From NCBI GenBank assembly GCA_902805475.1, contig CADCSX010000010.1:248001-312000 (forward strand): a stretch of 64,000 bases of DNA. Direction: 5' to 3'. The DNA comes from Entonaema liquescens (Eukaryota; Ascomycota; Sordariomycetes; Xylariales; Xylariaceae). The position numbers were made by a program, and so were the translations under genes. The notes under the pieces were generated by a model. The model saw only the letters and a program-made list of their open reading frames with translations, ran no database searches and had not been told where the DNA came from. Shown piece after piece: positions 33,288-44,307 of this stretch; position 1 is the stretch's first letter, and the number at the start of each line of letters is the position of its first letter.

Positions 33288-36200
33288 ATGGTGAGATATA
33301 TATATATATACTTCGAAATTAGCCAACGCTTTCATTCTAACCATCGTGTAATAAAACTATAGGGTATAAGTAGAAGACCGAAGGACAAATCAGGCGGAGC
33401 GTCCCGCGCCGGCGGCGCAAAAGCGCAAGATGCCAGACCCAAGAAGGCGACCTTCGAAACAACCAAGAAGAAAGAGATAGGTGTTTCTGATCTGACATTA
33501 CTTAGCAAAGTATCGAATGAAGCAATCAACGAAAATCTAAAGAAGCGATTCGAAGGCCGCGAAATTTACACGTACATTGGCCATGTGTTGGTTTCTGTCA
33601 ACCCCTTTAGGGATCTCGGTATCTACACCGACCAGGTACTCGAATCATACAAGGGCAAGAACCGTTTGGAGATGCCACCGCACGTCTTTGCGATCGCCGA
33701 GTCATCCTATTATAACATGAAGGCCTACCACGAGAACCAATGTGTTATTATTTCTGGAGAGTCGGGAGCCGGTAAGACTGAAGCCGCCAAGCGGATCATG
33801 CAATACATCGCAAACGTGTCTGGCGGCGAGAGCGGTGAAATCAAACAAATAAAAGACATGGTGCTGGCAACCAACCCGCTACTCGAGTCGTTTGGAAATG
33901 CGAAGACATTAAGAAATAACAACTCGTCCCGGTTCGGAAAGTACCTACAAATACACTTCAACTCCAACGGAGAGCCTGTCGGAGCCGACATCACAAATTA
34001 TCTACTCGAAAAATCGCGAGTGGTGGGCCAAATCACCAACGAGCGAAATTTCCACATATTCTACCAGTTCTCCAAAGGAGCTTCTGAAAACTACCGGACT
34101 ATGTTCGGTATCCAGAAGCCGGAGACCTATGCATACCTGAGCCGGTCAAAGTGCTTCGACGTCGACGGCATAGATGACTTGGCTGACTTCCGAGATACCC
34201 TAGAAGCCATGAAGATTATTGGTCTTTCTCAGGGCGAGCAAGATGACGTGTTCCGCATGCTAGCCGCTATTCTTTGGACTGGCAACATCCATTTCGTTGA
34301 AGGCGATGACGGATATGCCGCTGTAGCTGATCAGTCCGTCGTGGATTTCCTTGCGTACCTACTAGAGGTTTCGCCCGCCGCGCTGGTCAAGGGCATAACA
34401 ATCCGAGTCTTAACTCCAAGGAGTGGCGAGATAATCGAGTCTCCAGCGAACGCAGCCCAAGCAAATGCCACCAGAGATGCACTTGCTATGGCTATCTATT
34501 ACAACCTCTTTGATTGGATTGTCGGACGAATAAACCAGTCGCTACAAGCTCGCCAGCAAACAAGTAACAATATCGGAATTCTGGATATCTATGGCTTTGA
34601 AATCTTCGAGAAGAACAGCTTCGAGCAGCTCTGTATTAACTACGTGAACGAGAAGCTACAGCAGATTTTTATCCAACTTACTCTAAAGGCCGAACAAGAA
34701 GAATATGCACGGGAACAAATCCAATGGACGCCAATTAAGTATTTCGATAACAAAGTTGTATGTGATCTTATCGAGCAGATTAGGCCGCCAGGCATCTTCT
34801 CTGCCTTGAAGGACGCCACCAAAACAGCCCATGCCGATCCCGCTGCTTGCGATCGTACATTTATGCAAAGCATCAGCGGAATGTCTAATGCCCACCTTAC
34901 ACCTCGCTCAGGAAGCTTCATTATCAAGCATTATGCCGGCGATGTTAGTTACACCGTCGAAGGAATCACTGATAAAAATAAGGACCAACTCCTCAAGGGT
35001 GTGCAAAACTTATTCCAGCAAAGCGCGAACCAATTCATCCACACAATATTTCCTCAAGCAGTAGATCAAGATAACCGCAAGCAGCCACCAACTGCTGGTG
35101 ACAGAATCAGAACCTCAGCCAATGCTCTCGTAGACACTTTGATGAAGTGCCAACCCTCATATATTCGGACAATCAAGCCAAACGAAAACAAGTCGCCTAC
35201 GGAGTATAACGTACCAAATGTCCTACATCAAATCAAGTATCTAGGTCTGCAAGAGAATGTCAGGATTCGACGTGCGGGTTTTGCCTACCGTCAATCATTC
35301 GAGAAGTTTGTCGAGCGTTTCTTCTTACTGTCTCCTGCTACGTCTTACGCGGGCGAGTATACTTGGCAAGGAACTGAGGAAGCTGCCGTGAAGCAAATCT
35401 TGAAGGATACAAGTATTCCGAAAGAAGAGTGGCAATTAGGTGTTACGAAGGCTTTCATCAAGTCTCCAGAGACCTTATTTGCCCTGGAAACAATGCGAGA
35501 TCGGTACTGGCATAACATGGCGACCCGCATTCAAAGAATGTGGAGGGCGTATCTAGCCTACCGTGCAGAGTCGGCGACTCGAATCCAACGATTCTGGCGG
35601 AAGAAGAGGGTTGGTGCTGAATATCTACAACTTCGGGATCAAGGCCACAAAGTTCTGCAAGGGCGTAAGGAACGGAGACGTTTCAGTCTGTTGGGTTCCC
35701 GACGTTTCTTGGGAGATTATCTGGGCATTAACGCATCGGCTGGGCCAGGATCTCATATACGAAGCGCTGTAGAACTATCGAGCAACGAGAAGTCTATCTT
35801 TTCATGCCGTGGGGAGGTTCTAGAAGCCAAATTCGGGCGATCAAGTAAACCTAGCCCTCGCATTCTTATTGTAACCAACAGCAAGTTCTACATCGTAGCA
35901 CAGTCGTTGGTCAATCATCAAGTCCAAATAGTTGTCGAACGCCAAATTCCTTTAGGAGCGATCAAGTTTATTGGAACTTCAACATGTCGTGACGACTGGT
36001 TCTCGTTAGGGGTTGGGTCACCCCAGGAAGCTGATCCATTACTAAATTGTGTTCTAAAGACGGAACTTTTCACACAGCTGCAACGAGCGATGCCTGGTGG
36101 TTTCAACCTGAAGATTGGCGAGTCTATAGAATACGCCAAGAAGCCAGGAAAGATGCAGATCGTAAAGGTACTGAAGGATTCGCAACAAGCCGTTGACTTC

Positions 36201-37092
36201 TACAAGAGCGGTGCAGTACATACACAACCTGGGGAGCCTCCATCGTCAGTATCGAAACCGACACCAAAAGGCAAACCCGTACCTCCCCGTCCGATTACTC
36301 GGGGCAAGCTTATCAAGCCGGGTGGCCCTGGCGGTAGGCCTTCTCGAATCACCAATTCACGTCCGAGTACTACCAAACGTGGCCCAGCGGCGGTTCAGAC
36401 CCCACGACCAGTCCCAGTTCCTACTCCCACTGCCTCTGTCACAAGCAGCATTCCAAGCCATACTCGTAACCAAGCCTCGACTTCATCTGTGCGCGCACCA
36501 CCACCTCCACCACCGCCCGCCGCTCCTCCGGCAAAGGGCAAAATAACTGCCAAAGTTTTATACGACTTCGCTGGTCACAAAGAGAATGAGCTCTCAATCA
36601 AGGCCGGTGATATAATCGAGATTGTCCAAAAGGAGAACAACGGTACGTAGTAAATTCTATGGGTAAAGTATTTGTTCGAGACCGCAAAGCCCGCTAACAT
36701 ATCTCATTTCAGGCTGGTGGTTAGCAAAGAACGCCCAAGGACAGGCATGGGTACCTGCAGCATATGTCGAAGAGCAAGCATCCGCCCCTCCTCCAGCACC
36801 AGCTGCAGCTCCACGGGCTCCGCCGCCACCTCCAGGCCAAAATGGCACGGCGACGGCGGCACGCAATAAACCTACGCCGCCACAACCTCCAGCGAAGCGA
36901 CCTGTTGCTGGGAAGAAACCTGCGCCGCCTCCACAACCTCGAGACTCGGGTATGAGTCTCAACGCCAATGGCGGCTCAGATGGTAGTCGTAGCAGCACGC
37001 CGACACCCAGTGTCAAGGGCTCCCTGGCTGATGCCTTGCTGGCGAGAAAGAACGCGATGCAGACTAAGAGAGAAGACGATGACGATTGGTGA
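33288..37092 (+). CDS. myoA: Class I myosin (MyoA/Myo5-like)
   Basis: Three exons: 33288-33290 (the ATG alone), 33363-36642, 36713-37092, 1220 residues. Motor domain from about 45 to 715 with P-loop GESGAGKT (133-140), switch I NNNSSRFGKY and switch II DIYGFEIFEKN. Two IQ motifs (TRIQRMWRAY, TRIQRFWRKK) at about 720-755 bind calmodulin. A membrane-binding TH1 tail follows, then a Pro-rich stretch, an SH3 domain interrupted by the last intron (KVLYDFAGHKENELSI...WWLAKNAQGQAWVPAAYVEE-like), a second Pro-rich region and an acidic end, DDDDW, which activates Arp2/3. Acts at actin patches in endocytosis and polar growth. The TEDS-rule residue is Glu357. The first intron holds a short TA repeat. 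It is convergent with pfa4. Confidence 0.97.
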
Positions 37093-37504
37093 AGAAAAGC
37101 ATCAGAGTAGAGTTGCGTTTTTGGTGTAGGCGTCGGCTTTGAAATGTTTAGCCTATAGAATAGGCACACACCGGAATTATAGCGAGATGAGAACAGGTTG
37201 GTCTCCCCGCGAGGCTACGAGTAGTTAAGGATCTCGACCCTCCCGCAAGACGAGAAGCGAAAGCAGGGCAGGTTAGATATCAAATGGGTTCTACGATCAC
37301 AACGAAAGCGTGCAAGGTATTGTACGGAGCGAGCACGATATGACATGACAGCCTTGCATAGTAGAACAATGACGTGCTTAGAAAGATAGATAAGAGGAGA
37401 GAAGAGAGGAGAAACTTGAAATAGTTAGCAGATTATATCCATACGCATTTATTTCTATCCTATCGTGACGTATCCAACATAATCGTAAAACAAAGCGTGC
37501 GTCA
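37093..37504. terminator. Convergent 3' region of myosin I and pfa4
   Basis: 412 bp between two stop codons facing each other; both polyadenylation regions must lie here. GA-rich around 37380-37415; no hairpin terminator is expected in a eukaryote. Confidence 0.35.
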
Positions 37505-39048
37505 TCATGCGTCCTCATCATCTTTCGTTCGGACTTTCCTCCTGCGTATCAGTTCCGCAAGAGGAACATCTTCATCCTCTACGGGTATGAATTCCTCCTG
37601 CGAACGTTGCGGCCGTTCTACCGCCGGCTCGTCAAACTCGGCGTCTTCGTCTACCCCGTAGTCGCCCAGGTGCTCGCCATCAGCATTAACCCAACCGGAC
37701 TTGCCTTCGTCCACCACAACCGCAGAAGCATATCCCGATCTTCGATGATACGCCTCGTCGACAAAGTCGTAGTCGTAGTCGTAGTCATTTCCATTATCAC
37801 CATCGTCATACTCCGCCGGTATCTCCTCCAACTCGCCCAATATCCGCCCCGCGACGCCTCCCACCGCCTCAAATCCCGCTCCTGCCGCCGTCGGAACGCC
37901 TCCCTCTCATCTTCAGGATTCGCCGCGTCGTCGAAGCGCGCCTTCTCCAGCGCCCTGTCTGCCTCGCGCTTGCGCGCGCGCCAGGCCTTCGCGTGGCGCA
38001 TCTTATCGGGGTCCGGGGGCGGCCACATGCCCTCGCGGTCGTTGAGGCCGTTTTCCTCGTAGGCCCAGCCGAGGCCGGTCATCGCCAGGGTACTACTGCC
38101 ATGGTCGTTACCTTTATCCGGCAGCGCGACTCTGGGCTCGGCGGCAAACGGGAAGAGCCACAGGAGCGGGTTCCGCGTGCCCATAGCCGCAGCCATGTTG
38201 GCGAAAAAGCCGATGTCGTAGGGGAACTCGACGGGGTCGAAGGAAGTGGGTTCGCCGCCGGGGGCGCGCTCGCCGGAGCCCCACCACGAGGGGGAGGAGG
38301 GGTCGTCGGAGGAGGACTCGAAGCGCCGCTCGAGGGCGGATTCGTGGCGCTCGATTTCCCAGCTTTCGATCATGGTGGTGTTGAAGAGCCAGCCCTTGAG
38401 CGTGGAGGCTAGTAGCAGGCCTAGGGCCAGGCTCGTCATGCCGGTGGTGAAGGTAAGGACGGTGAGAAGCGTGAGCTGCGATAGCGTGGGCCCGAGGTAC
38501 GCGGGGAGGTGGCGGGTTTCGTAGAGGGCGTAGAAGCGACGGAGGAGGAAAGTGAGGAGGGTCCAGAGGGAGAGGTTGGTATAGATAAGGAAGCGTAAGA
38601 AATGAGGGAAGGTCTGTAGGGAGACGCAGTTGGAAGTCCAGGGACAGTGGTGGTCCATCTTAGGGATACAACGACGACACGTCTTGCAGTGGTGGGAGCG
38701 AGGTGGTTTAGGAGCTGCGCACTTCTTACACCAGCGCTGGATTTGTTGGGGATTTAACTCTTCGTCCCCGAGTCGTCGGTGTTCCTCCTCTTGTTCTTCT
38801 TAACATAGTCCGGGGAAAACATACCGACCTGGGTCAACGGTACAGGCCTTATAATATGTATACCATAGACACAGCACCAGACCGTTAAAAGTATATATCT
38901 CGGTTGTCGTAAGAGGGCCTGGAGCAAGATCCGGTGCGTTGGCAAATAGCCATTGCGATGTGTAGGCTAAGAAAGCGATCAAGAGGCAAACGGCGGGTAC
39001 GGCGAGGCGTTGGAGTACTGGCTCCGTGCTGCCAACGAGGAAGGCCAT
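37505..39048 (-). CDS. pfa4: DHHC palmitoyltransferase Pfa4-like, three frame breaks
   Basis: Intronless gene whose single reading is broken three times. Read with one extra C removed at 38812-38815 and one G restored at both 38766-38769 and about 37847-37855 (minus-strand sense), it gives 514 continuous residues. Order: two N-terminal membrane helices, VDPGRY, a charged linker, the zinc-binding Cys-rich domain (RWCKKCAAPKPPRSHHCKTC, then CRRCIPKMDHHCPW with the catalytic DHHC), two more helices, a TTxE-like motif in the cytosolic part (NTTMIESWEIERH), and an acidic tail with GWVNADGE, GVDEDAEFD, EEFIPVE and PLAELIRRRK, as in Pfa4 of Sordariomycetes. Pfa4 is an ER enzyme; in yeast it palmitoylates chitin synthase Chs3. 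The breaks all fall in C/G runs, so indel errors are likely. Confidence 0.85.
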
Positions 39049-40023
39049 ATCGTGATGTTACATGTAGGCCATGCGTGTGGATGAGAGGAATCGCAATAAG
39101 TTGGGCTTGGATTCCGAAATGACGCGATGCCGCAGGTTTGGACGCGACGTCACTTATGCAGGAACGCAGGAACAGACAGGGATCAAAGCTTCGTTACGTA
39201 AACAACCCTAGTCATAATAAGGTTTAAAGAAATGCGGTGATACGGTTTTGATTAATATTCAGCAAAACAATATCAGATTTATGTCAGCGACTTAAACAAT
39301 AGTAAAACTCTCCTTTTCATTCCATCGTCATACATAGGTATATTAATAAATATCTAGCAAGGACTTAAGTTGAGCTATTTAAGTTAAATTACAGATTTAA
39401 TTAGCGCATATTTAACATGTTGCCGGCCAACTTCTGGTAACTTTTTGAGGGCAGAGCGTATGATAGAGAATGGCTAGGAAAACATTAGATATGTTTAAAA
39501 CGTCGCGGTACTCGATAGCTAAGAGACTTATACTTCCACTAAGTCATTTGAGCTTAATAGGTTAACCCCGTCAAATAATTCAACTTATCTATTCCATTGA
39601 TGTAATCTTATTAGTTATCACCCACTTAAGTAGGTACCTAGGTAGCTGTTTGAAAATAATTTACACTCGATCAGCCCCTAAAGTAACTCCCAAACTTAAC
39701 CGAAAAGCTATCACATACGATGTTTCCGAGTACGAACCTCCATAGCACCATGAGCATTGATATCTACGCAAAGTGTATGCATTCAGCCGCTAACGACGTA
39801 GTTCAAACCATGGCAACACTTAATATATCTCGACCAACGTTTAGTCAAAGCTCACCATATTATAAATATCCCCCTACAGTAGTAGTTCTTGAAAGAAATG
39901 TATCCCTATCTTGCCTTCACCATCAACTCAGTATCATATTATTTATAATACAAAAATCATAACCTCATACCCAAACATCACCGCTTAGTCTCACGACAAG
40001 ACCTCAACCAAGCAAACACAAAG
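39049..40023. other. Divergent intergenic region, pfa4 / CFEM gene
   Basis: 975 bp, very AT-rich between about 39180 and 39720; promoter regions of both genes. Short frame at 39720-39962 is not convincing. Confidence 0.4.
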
Positions 40024-40599
40024 ATGCAACTCAAGCTCTTCACCCTCCCCCTTCTCGGGGCTCTTGCCACAGCACAAGACAGCAGCAACAATCACACCAA
40101 CAGCCCGCCCCCCGTCATAATCTACGACAACCTCGTCGACATCATCCACACCTTCCCCAACTGCTCCTACACGTGCCTCTCCGTCGGCATGGACGTCGAC
40201 CGGTGCCGCGTCAAAGACTTCGAGTGCCACTGCAAGATTCCGCACCACCTGGTAAACAGCGTGTGGGATTGCGAGAGGGTACAGAAAAAGTGCGTCGGCA
40301 ACCATAACGGTAAGTTAGCTTTTCTCTTTTTTTTTTTTTTATTTTTTATTTTTTTGTTGTGATGGGCTGATGAAGAGACCCCAGATGTCGCGGCGAGAAT
40401 CTTCGATCTATGTCACAGGTGGAACGAGCACCCCCCGGCCGACGAAGTGGAAGCTGCCCAGATCTTGATTAGGAAGTTAATCTTCGACCCGCGCGATAAG
40501 TATGATCGTCCTGGGAGCGAAGGCAGAATCGCGGCAGGGCCTGGTCTGGTTGTGGTGGGCGCTGCGGTGGCGGTAGCAGTAGCTGCGTTGGTGATGTAG
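40024..40599 (+). CDS. CFEM-like GPI-anchored cell-wall protein
   Basis: Two exons (40024-40309, 40376-40599), 169 residues. Signal peptide MQLKLFTLPLLGALATAQ, then a compact region with eight cysteines in CFEM order: FPNCSYTC, DRC, FECHC, DCERVQKKC, and the last in DLC encoded after the intron. It ends in a small hydrophobic tail (GLVVVGAAVAVAVAALVM) typical of a GPI signal. CFEM proteins bind heme or sit in the cell wall; some act in host interaction. The intron contains a long T tract (about 40328-40357) just before its acceptor region, which could make splicing or sequencing difficult. The spacing is slightly unusual, so CFEM is a strong but not certain call. Confidence 0.8.
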
Positions 40600-41257
40600 A
40601 ATGATTATTCTGATCTTCGGTTCGTCCATGGAAATGGCGGTACTTATAGTTTAGGCACTTCCCTTTCCATTAGCGTTCTTGAGGCTATTCACATAGTGTT
40701 TAGCTACGGCATATATCACTATATTGAGCTAGAAGATTCTCCAGCTGGGTTTGGAAGTTGTGATGAAGCTTATTATTCTGGGTGCAGTGGTATTAGAAAA
40801 TGACACATCTGGAAGGTTGGTTTTTCTGTCTGTGCCGTATGATAATAGAACGGAACGGAAGATTTATTATAGGTATGATGAACGATTCTAGAGTTTAGGA
40901 CGCAAATACCACGAACTCCGTAACCCCATAGGGATTTCATCATCTCAATTATCAAAAATCTTTTATGGAGTAACGGCTTGCAATAATAGCTGCAGCAAGT
41001 AGAGAATATTCTCAACGACCCAATGTCAAGGGTGAACATTCACAGTGTTTATGTCAAATGACTAGACGACATGTTAGTAACAATTTTGAGAGGGAAATAA
41101 AGATATATCTATACCTATACGGGGCTATTCCTCATGCCGACATGTCTTTTTTATTCTGGTAACATGTCGGCTAAGACCAGCATAGGTAGCCGGGTGCCCA
41201 ATACTATTCGGATGTATTTATCCCAGGGCAATTAAGTATCGGCGAATTACTTATAAC

Positions 41258-41304
<47 letters not shown>

Positions 41305-41309
41305 TCTCT
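40600..41309. other. Convergent intergenic region
   Basis: 710 bp between the CFEM and Y14 3' ends; ends in the CT microsatellite listed separately. No gene seen. Confidence 0.35.
41260..41309. repeat. (CT)n dinucleotide microsatellite
   Basis: About 50 bp of nearly perfect CT (GA on the minus strand) directly abutting the Y14 stop codon, so it forms the beginning of the Y14 3' UTR. Confidence 0.95.
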
Positions 41310-41853
41310 TCACTCTGCAGCATCATCCTTGTGTCCCTCCGGGCTGCGACTTCGGCTCCGGCCCCTACCACGGTGCGATTGTCGGGGTCCCCTATTATTA
41401 CCCTTGCCCGGAGGTGGTCTAACGAAAGCGAAGTCGACGTTGATAACCTGGTCTAATAGCCTTGTCTGGTGTGCGCCGTCGATGGCGGCACGAGCTTCGT
41501 CGAGGGTAGCATATTCGATGAGAGCGTAGCCCTGTTTTATTAAGGAAGATTAGAATATGCCTTTCTTTAATTATGGCGAAGGTATAGAATGAGTTAGGAA
41601 TTGGTAGACCTGCCTTGACGTAACCACTACGACGATCCAGATTTAAGTGTAGGTTCTTGATCTCTCCAAAATCGGCAAATTTATCGTGTAGTGTCTCCTC
41701 GTCGGCTTCTTCGTGTACATTGGTAACCATGATAATCCATCCCTCAATAGATCGCACGGCTGTGGCCTTGGTGTGCGTCTGCATGTCGCCAACTTTGGCT
41801 TGGGTAGCTTGGGGAGAGCCGGGCTCATCGATTTCCATTTCAACGTCCGCCAT
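41310..41853 (-). CDS. Exon-junction complex RNA-binding protein Y14/RBM8A
   Basis: Two exons on the minus strand, 41853-41614 and 41531-41310, giving 153 residues. An acidic N-terminus is followed by one RRM (RNP2 WIIMVTNV; RNP1 RSGYVKGYALIEY spanning the splice junction), DEARAAIDG, LLDQVINVDFAFV, and an Arg/Ser-rich end (RGRGRSRSRSPEG). This is the Y14 arrangement; Y14 pairs with Mago in the exon junction complex and influences mRNA decay and localisation. The only way to join VK to GYALIEY in frame is a GC-AG intron (AAG/GCAGGT ... AAACAG/GGC); a GT donor 4 bases later would break the RRM. The start is the ATG at 41853. Confidence 0.92.
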
Positions 41854-42483
41854 GATGAAATATTTACCTAGAGTCGGAGGAGAACGTGATATTGGTTATG
41901 TCGCGTTGTCGGTGATCGGTTGTCTTACACACAACTTCAGCCTCGAGAGTTTGCAATGTGAAGCTCAGAAACTGTGGGACAAATTGTACTTAGTTATGGA
42001 AAGATTAGGGAATTTGATTGGTCGAAGCTATGACGTACTAGTGACAGTCCGTCAAGATAAGATAGTTAAGCACGCCACCTGGCACTACCTACCTATATAA
42101 TAATCCACCCCCTGATGGTACGCCCTAAATGTACATACATATGTACAGTAACAAACTGACGTCGCTTCAACCAACCAGAGTTGACTTTTCCATATCTACC
42201 GCTCCAACGTCGCAAGATCAATTACTCTATTCATCCACTACCACCCTTGAGATAAACTCAAAGTATACAATGAATAAATGTAAACAAATAAAATCCCACT
42301 ATAAGAACCGCGATGTCGGAGAGCGACTATGACGCGATTGGTTTCTTATTGCAGATATACTGCATCATCCCCGAGTATAAGTCATGTCTCTATGCCTCTT
42401 CATTAAACTCGTAGATAGACTCATTCGCAGCTCTCATTTCTATATATAACTTATGTGATATGATATGACTCTTTAAATAAATA
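41854..42483. promoter_or_regulatory. Divergent promoter region, Y14 / MFS transporter
   Basis: 630 bp with outward-facing starts. Nothing else recognised; the frames at 41657-42332 are antisense or chance. Confidence 0.4.
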
Positions 42484-43881
42484 ATGGCAGCACACGAAGC
42501 TCAATCGCAAGACCTTCTAATGTCGGAGGTAGGCCATCTGTCTACTCAAGGGGTTGAAGATAGCAATAGACCTACAGAACCTATCCCAGTCGAGACCTCA
42601 TCGTCTATTCCGCCAGCAGATCGCAGCAAATCGGCCTACCTCGTACTAACCGGCTGCGTGCTGATCCAGGCACCTATATGGGGATACTCGCTCGCCTTCG
42701 GTATATTCCAAGAGTACTACACGACTCACGGGGTCGCCGTACTCCCCGACGGCCCTGGCACTCCCGGCACAATTGCCAGTATCGGCAATGCCCAGACGGG
42801 TATCCTATACCTAATGATGCCAGCAACCTTCATCCTGCTGACGAAATACCCCTATATCCGCCGCTGGTGCGGTCCTCTCGGACTGCTCATCACCACCGCG
42901 TGTCTCATCGCGTCGTCTTTCGCAACTTCGGCTCGCCAATTAATTGCCACCCAGGGGGTCTTGCACGCCATTGGATGCGGCTTGCTGTTCAGCCCGACGT
43001 CGCTGTGTCTTGACGAGTGGTTCTCGGAGCGCAAGGGGCTCGCGTACGGCGCAATGTGGGCGAGCAAGAGTACCGTCGGCGCCGGCATGCCGTTTCTAAC
43101 GAGCGCGTTGCTCAACCGGTTCGGCGTCGGCACCACCCTGCGTGCCTACGCCGTTTCGTCGGCTCTGCTCACGATCCCGCCGTTATTCCTCATGCGCGAG
43201 TACCCTGCTGCGACCTCGGAAGAGCAAGGACGTCAAAGGCAAGGCCGTGTATCCTTCGCTTTTGCTCAACACTCCATCTTTTGGATCTTGCAGTGGGGCA
43301 ACATCCTACAGTCTCTCGGCTACCTCATGCCCTCCACCTACCTCGCCTCGTACGCCTATGCGCTAGGGTTTCCCTCCATAACAGGTCCCATCTTCCTGGC
43401 GCTGATCTCCTTGGCCTCTGTGCCAGGCTCGCTACTAATCGGGCTTCTCAACGACACCGGACTTGCACCCACGACCGTGATCCTGATCTCTTCCTTCGGC
43501 AGTGCGCTGTCAGTCTTCCTCCTCTGGGGCCTGGGTGGGCACCAAGTCGCGGTCATAGTTGTCTTCACCATCATGTACGGCTTCTTCGCCGGCGGGTTTA
43601 GTTCCACATGGTCTGGTATCCTGCAGGAGATGAAGCGCCGCGATGGTGCTATCGACACTGGTTTGATTTTTGGGATGCTGCTTGGTGGTCGAGGTCTCGG
43701 CTTCGTACTTAGCGGTCCTATAGGTGGAGCTTTGCTTGAGGCCAACCGCTTGAAGGCCGAGGATTTCACGGGCTACGCCACGCAGTACGGTCCCATGGTC
43801 ATTTATACTGGGCTAACCGCAACCCTCGGTGCTTGGGGCTGGTTCTGGACTATGGGTAAACGAGCGATGAGAGCCTTATAA
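42484..43881 (+). CDS. MFS monocarboxylate-type transporter, second copy
   Basis: Single-exon 465-residue carrier. A ~45-residue hydrophilic N-terminal tail is followed by about 12 helices: VLTGCVLIQAPIWGYSLAFGIFQEYY starts helix 1, GCGLLFSPTSLCLDEWF and RKGLAYGAMWASKSTVGAGMPF mark helices 4-5, the central loop is at about 235-260 (EQGRQRQGR), and GGRGLGFVLSGPIGGAL is near helix 11. The organisation is that of the fungal MCT/SLC16-like branch, but it has TTACLIAS and a long first loop rather than the DGG motif of the gene at 15933, so the two are not close paralogues. Substrate unknown. High GC and no introns contrast with most neighbours. Confidence 0.9.
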   Translation: MAAHEAQSQDLLMSEVGHLSTQGVEDSNRPTEPIPVETSSSIPPADRSKSAYLVLTGCVLIQAPIWGYSLAFGIFQEYYTTHGVAVLPDGPGTPGTIASIGNAQTGILYLMMPATFILLTKYPYIRRWCGPLGLLITTACLIASSFATSARQLIATQGVLHAIGCGLLFSPTSLCLDEWFSERKGLAYGAMWASKSTVGAGMPFLTSALLNRFGVGTTLRAYAVSSALLTIPPLFLMREYPAATSEEQGRQRQGRVSFAFAQHSIFWILQWGNILQSLGYLMPSTYLASYAYALGFPSITGPIFLALISLASVPGSLLIGLLNDTGLAPTTVILISSFGSALSVFLLWGLGGHQVAVIVVFTIMYGFFAGGFSSTWSGILQEMKRRDGAIDTGLIFGMLLGGRGLGFVLSGPIGGALLEANRLKAEDFTGYATQYGPMVIYTGLTATLGAWGWFWTMGKRAMRAL

Positions 43882-44307
43882 TAAAGTAAATCGCCCATAT
43901 TTAGGTTAATTACTTTTAAATATGTATTCTTTCTACGAGTAGCGGTTGACCAAATGTTTAGTTAGCTATTATATCATATCGCGATTATAACATGATGTCG
44001 GTAATGATATCTAAGTCACCATTTGATAATAGGCAAGTTTTATAACTTATTCCATTAGCTACCTAACCGATGCAATGTAGCGGCGCCCTTATGGATGCGC
44101 GTAACCTAGGTATAACCCTTATAATAGGCTCCTATTCATACAATGAATGCATTTTATGCAGACTCCTTTTTGTAAACCTAGCCTATGCATGAGCCTCGTA
44201 ATAATCAAACCGCAAAACTCCATTAACCGTACAGGTACCAAGTCACTCCTAACGATCCACCACCTTAGTGGCTTAATCAAAATAACTCCCAATGCTCACC
44301 ACCCCTT
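43882..44307. other. Convergent intergenic region
   Basis: 426 bp of AT-rich DNA between two stop codons. No gene. Confidence 0.35.

Noticed and set aside
38750..38835. Intron in pfa4 starting at GTATGT near 38826
   Set aside because: A strong-looking donor, but every acceptor nearby gives the wrong frame or a stop, and the sequence between reads as a plausible coding linker once two single-base indels are allowed.
43017..43601. 194-codon plus frame overlapping the second MFS gene
   Set aside because: Shadow of the MFS frame in high-GC DNA; Arg/His-rich with no domain.
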